Of a stretch of DNA of 64,000 nt, positions 63,559 through 64,000 are shown piece by piece. The stretch spans positions 2,356,001 through 2,420,000 of the forward strand of contig KB899087.1 of NCBI GenBank assembly GCA_000378025.1, written 5' to 3'. The first letter of the stretch is position 1, and each line of letters opens with the position of its first letter. Below the pieces are notes generated by a model. The model did not search any database, was not told the DNA's origin, and saw only the letters and a program-made list of their open reading frames with translations. The translations under genes were made by a program, and so were the position numbers. The stretch is from Xanthobacteraceae bacterium 501b (GTDB lineage: Bacteria > Pseudomonadota > Alphaproteobacteria > Rhizobiales > Xanthobacteraceae).

Positions 63559-64000
63559 ATGGAACCCAGCGTCTTCCTCGCCGTCATCGCCGCCGCGGCG
63601 ATGCATGCCGGCTGGAACGCGGTGCTGAAGATACGGCTGGACCCGTTTCTCGCCGTGGTGCTGGTCAATGCCGCCTGCGGCCTCCTCGCTCTGCCGGTGG
63701 CGCTGTATCTCGGTCCGCCTGAGGCGCATGTGTGGCCGTGGATCGCGGCCTCGGTGGCTATCCACCTCGTCTATTACCTGACGCTGGCCGGCGCCTATCG
63801 CCGCGCCGATATGGGGCTGGTCTACCCGCTGGCGCGCGGCAGCGCCCCGCTGCTCACCACCATCCTCTCGGTGACTCTGGTGGGGGAGGCGGTGGACGCG
63901 CAGGGCTTTCTCGGGGTCGGGCTGCTGGCGCTCGGCATCCTGTCGATCGCCTGGCGGCGGGCTGGCGCTGCCGCCTTCGACCGGACGGCGCTGCGCCTCG
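63559..64000 (+). CDS. EamA/DMT-family transporter, second of a tandem pair, partial
   Basis: The first 147 codons are visible; the gene runs off the right edge. The protein starts MEPSVFLAVIAAAAMHAGWN and continues with AVLKIRLDPFLAVVLVNAACG and YRRADMGLVYPLARGSAPLL. It aligns with residues 5-150 of the previous transporter almost without gaps (AGWNVLLKLRLDP and YARADLGLVYPVARGGALLM there), so the pair arose by tandem duplication. Four to five membrane helices fall in the visible part. Confidence 0.85.
   Translation, partial: MEPSVFLAVIAAAAMHAGWNAVLKIRLDPFLAVVLVNAACGLLALPVALYLGPPEAHVWPWIAASVAIHLVYYLTLAGAYRRADMGLVYPLARGSAPLLTTILSVTLVGEAVDAQGFLGVGLLALGILSIAWRRAGAAAFDRTALRL

Overview
The window is GC-rich DNA, almost fully coding and with strong codon bias, from an alphaproteobacterium. 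The best guess is Hyphomicrobiales, perhaps a Xanthobacteraceae relative of Ancylobacter, Starkeya or Xanthobacter. This is inferred from EcfG-type general stress promoters (GGAAC-N17-CGTT), DUF3008 and DUF2934 stress proteins, SorC-regulated polyol ABC operons, a BigR-type sulfide operon and dispersed palindromic repeats. No rRNA, tRNA, IS element, prophage or CRISPR array was seen.

Layout. 1-2142: end of an AraC-type regulator, an orphan choline-binding protein and an inositol-phosphatase-family protein. 2439-12990: a pentitol operon with an ABC transporter, SorC regulator, SIS isomerase, TIM-barrel isomerase, xylitol-type dehydrogenase, ribitol dehydrogenase and D-ribulokinase. 13132-16684: a stress island (DUF2934, a ROK-like protein with its halves in swapped order, iron permease family, DUF3008, YciE-like ferritin fold, a proline-rich protein) with three EcfG-type promoters. 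16703-25447: a mannitol-type operon on the minus strand (HAD, SorC regulator, ABC transporter, mannitol dehydrogenase, fructokinase). 25514-28926: TehA plus a BigR-type persulfide operon with a perfect 13-bp-arm operator. 28976-32967: a di-haem peroxidase, then a translationally coupled fluoroacetate-dehalogenase-like hydrolase and four-domain rhodanese.

33115-47799 is the least explained part. It holds a tripartite tricarboxylate transporter, an AbrB-type membrane protein, an SDR lacking the usual catalytic residues, two MmgE/PrpD proteins, three isocitrate/isopropylmalate-type dehydrogenases, a PdxA-like dehydrogenase and two FadR-type GntR regulators. These are arranged as two similar modules. 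A shared motif close to TGTTGACAGTTG lies upstream of nearly every transcription unit here and also upstream of the dehalogenase/rhodanese pair. This looks like an organic-acid catabolic regulon whose substrate cannot be named from sequence.

47861-64000: a YghU-type glutathione transferase, a CLC channel, the glyoxylate shunt (ScfR/RamB-like regulator, a small unknown protein, isocitrate lyase, malate synthase G), a nitroreductase, a small GNAT protein, an FtsK-type translocase with no visible membrane anchor, an aldehyde dehydrogenase and a tandem pair of EamA/DMT transporters, the second cut by the window edge. Overall the region handles uptake and oxidation of polyols and organic acids, with stress and sulfur-detoxification functions between.
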